From an uncultured Collinsella sp. (GTDB lineage: Bacteria; Actinomycetota; Coriobacteriia; Coriobacteriales; Coriobacteriaceae): DNA of 5,905 nucleotides. Where the stretch lies: assembly GCA_902478365.1 (NCBI GenBank), contig CABSKX010000083.1:1-5905 (forward strand), in the 5' to 3' direction. Positions 5,190 to 5,905 of this stretch are shown one piece after another. Each line of letters starts with the position of its first letter. The first letter of the stretch is position 1. The notes beneath the pieces were generated by a model. It ran no database searches and was not told where the DNA came from. It saw only the letters and a list, made by a program, of their open reading frames with translations. The position numbers were made by a program, and so were the translations under genes.

Positions 5190-5905
5190 ATGCCCCAGAT
5201 TGATGATGCCGAGCTGTTTGGCAATGCCGAGGATCAGCGTGCGTACGAGGACTTTTGCGCCAATCAGGAGGCGGTCGAGAAGTTTACGCTCGACAAGCCC
5301 GCGCTTGTCTGCCGTTGGCGCATGTCCAACAAAAAGGTACCCATGCTCAACCGTCACATCCGCGCGCTGTCTGAGCGCCTGGTGCAGGGCGAGCCACTCA
5401 CCCATAACATGCTCAGCTGGGCCAAGCAGCACGTTGAGTGGTCGCTTGCCGAGGGCGATTACACCGCACGCGACGGCGTGCTCATGCTGGTGATCGACAT
5501 TAACGGCAACGCCGCCATGACGGTGGGGGAGTACGAGCCGCTCGCCGATACGTCGGCCAAGGCGCTGCGTGCCCGCTCCGCCGAGGCCCGCTCCGAGGCC
5601 GACGAAACCGGCGTGGCGCCCGAGCTGCTCGCCGCCGTCGATAACGGCGAGCTGGCCTTTGTGGCGCCAGCGGACGAGTGCCTGTGCGGCACGGCGACGC
5701 TCATCGAGCAGCTGGCCCAGACCAAGGGCATCCCGGTCACGCGCGTAGACATTCCCGCGCAGCTCAAGGGTGCGCTGTTTCTGGTGAGCGACGAGCACGG
5801 CGTGGTTCCCGCCACCGACGGTGACGCCGCCGAGGCCGACGCCGCAACGGTCGCCTTCTTCGCCGAAGGCTACGAAAAGCTCCGCGCCCGCCGCTACATG
5901 ATTTT
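5190..5905 (+). CDS. Unrecognised soluble protein, 3' end beyond the window
   Basis: The frame stays open from the ATG at 5190 to the right edge, giving 238 complete codons and no stop. I do not recognise the family. The product is acidic and soluble-looking: no signal peptide and no membrane helix. An N-terminal part starts PQIDDAELFG. A segment VCRWRMSNKKVPMLNRHIRA (residues 41-60) is rich in basic and aromatic residues, and LMLVIDINGNAAMTVGEY (99-116) is a likely core beta element. A charged, Ala-rich stretch with two RARS/EARS turns lies near 126-138. Later GTATLIEQLAQTKGIPVTRV (167-186) looks like a helix then a strand. The latter part gives a faint impression of a class IV aminotransferase fold, but the PLP lysine and other hallmarks were not identified, so that is not claimed. 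Codon use is like that of purH, and the frame, good start and codon bias support a real gene. ATG 5166 would add 8 residues. Confidence 0.8.
   Translation, partial: MPQIDDAELFGNAEDQRAYEDFCANQEAVEKFTLDKPALVCRWRMSNKKVPMLNRHIRALSERLVQGEPLTHNMLSWAKQHVEWSLAEGDYTARDGVLMLVIDINGNAAMTVGEYEPLADTSAKALRARSAEARSEADETGVAPELLAAVDNGELAFVAPADECLCGTATLIEQLAQTKGIPVTRVDIPAQLKGALFLVSDEHGVVPATDGDAAEADAATVAFFAEGYEKLRARRYMI

Noticed and set aside
3432..5798. 788-codon open frame on the minus strand opposite purH and the next gene
   Set aside because: Its codons are in register with both sense genes, so a stop would need TTA, CTA or TCA in them, which are rare in GC-rich genes. PurH is unmistakable on the other strand, and the antisense product has no recognisable motif.

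Overview
The window looks like chromosomal DNA from a GC-rich member of the Coriobacteriia, most likely Collinsella or a close relative. This is inferred from the high-GC codon use, the AAAGGA/AGGAGG-type ribosome binding sites, the style of the purH product and the DUF2207 protein with its polyglycine tail. It was not checked by any search. Nothing here is clearly phage or plasmid, and no tRNA, rRNA, CRISPR array or riboswitch was recognised.

Layout. Positions 1-46 look like the control region of a gene reading leftward out of the window; only its start codon (3 to 1) is inside. Positions 47-475 hold no convincing gene but contain a strong GC-rich hairpin (104-139) and a repeat-rich, foldable stretch (314-396) just ahead of the next gene. 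A plus-strand gene (476-2419) encodes a 647-residue secreted-then-membrane-anchored DUF2207 protein ending in a glycine-rich tail, closed by a very good intrinsic terminator (2434-2480). A second copy of the intergenic repeat (2501-2543) sits between this gene and a convergent minus-strand GNAT acetyltransferase gene (2558-3199). A divergent intergenic region of 277 bp (3200-3476) follows, with a small perfect inverted repeat and short repeats. Then comes purH (3477-5084), the bifunctional AICAR transformylase/IMP cyclohydrolase, with its own terminator (5114-5149). The last gene (5190 to the right edge, still open) encodes a soluble protein I do not recognise.

The genes do not form an obvious pathway or operon. 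purH catalyses the last two steps of de novo IMP synthesis and stands alone, without other pur genes on either side in this window. Each plus-strand gene that ends here has its own terminator, and the acetyltransferase runs against both neighbours, so these look like separate transcription units.

The least ordinary signals are the dispersed intergenic repeat, with an exact shared 11-mer AGGAACGTCCC in opposite orientations on the two sides of the DUF2207 gene, and the nested fold it makes in that gene's upstream region. I found no strong case for a new multi-gene system.
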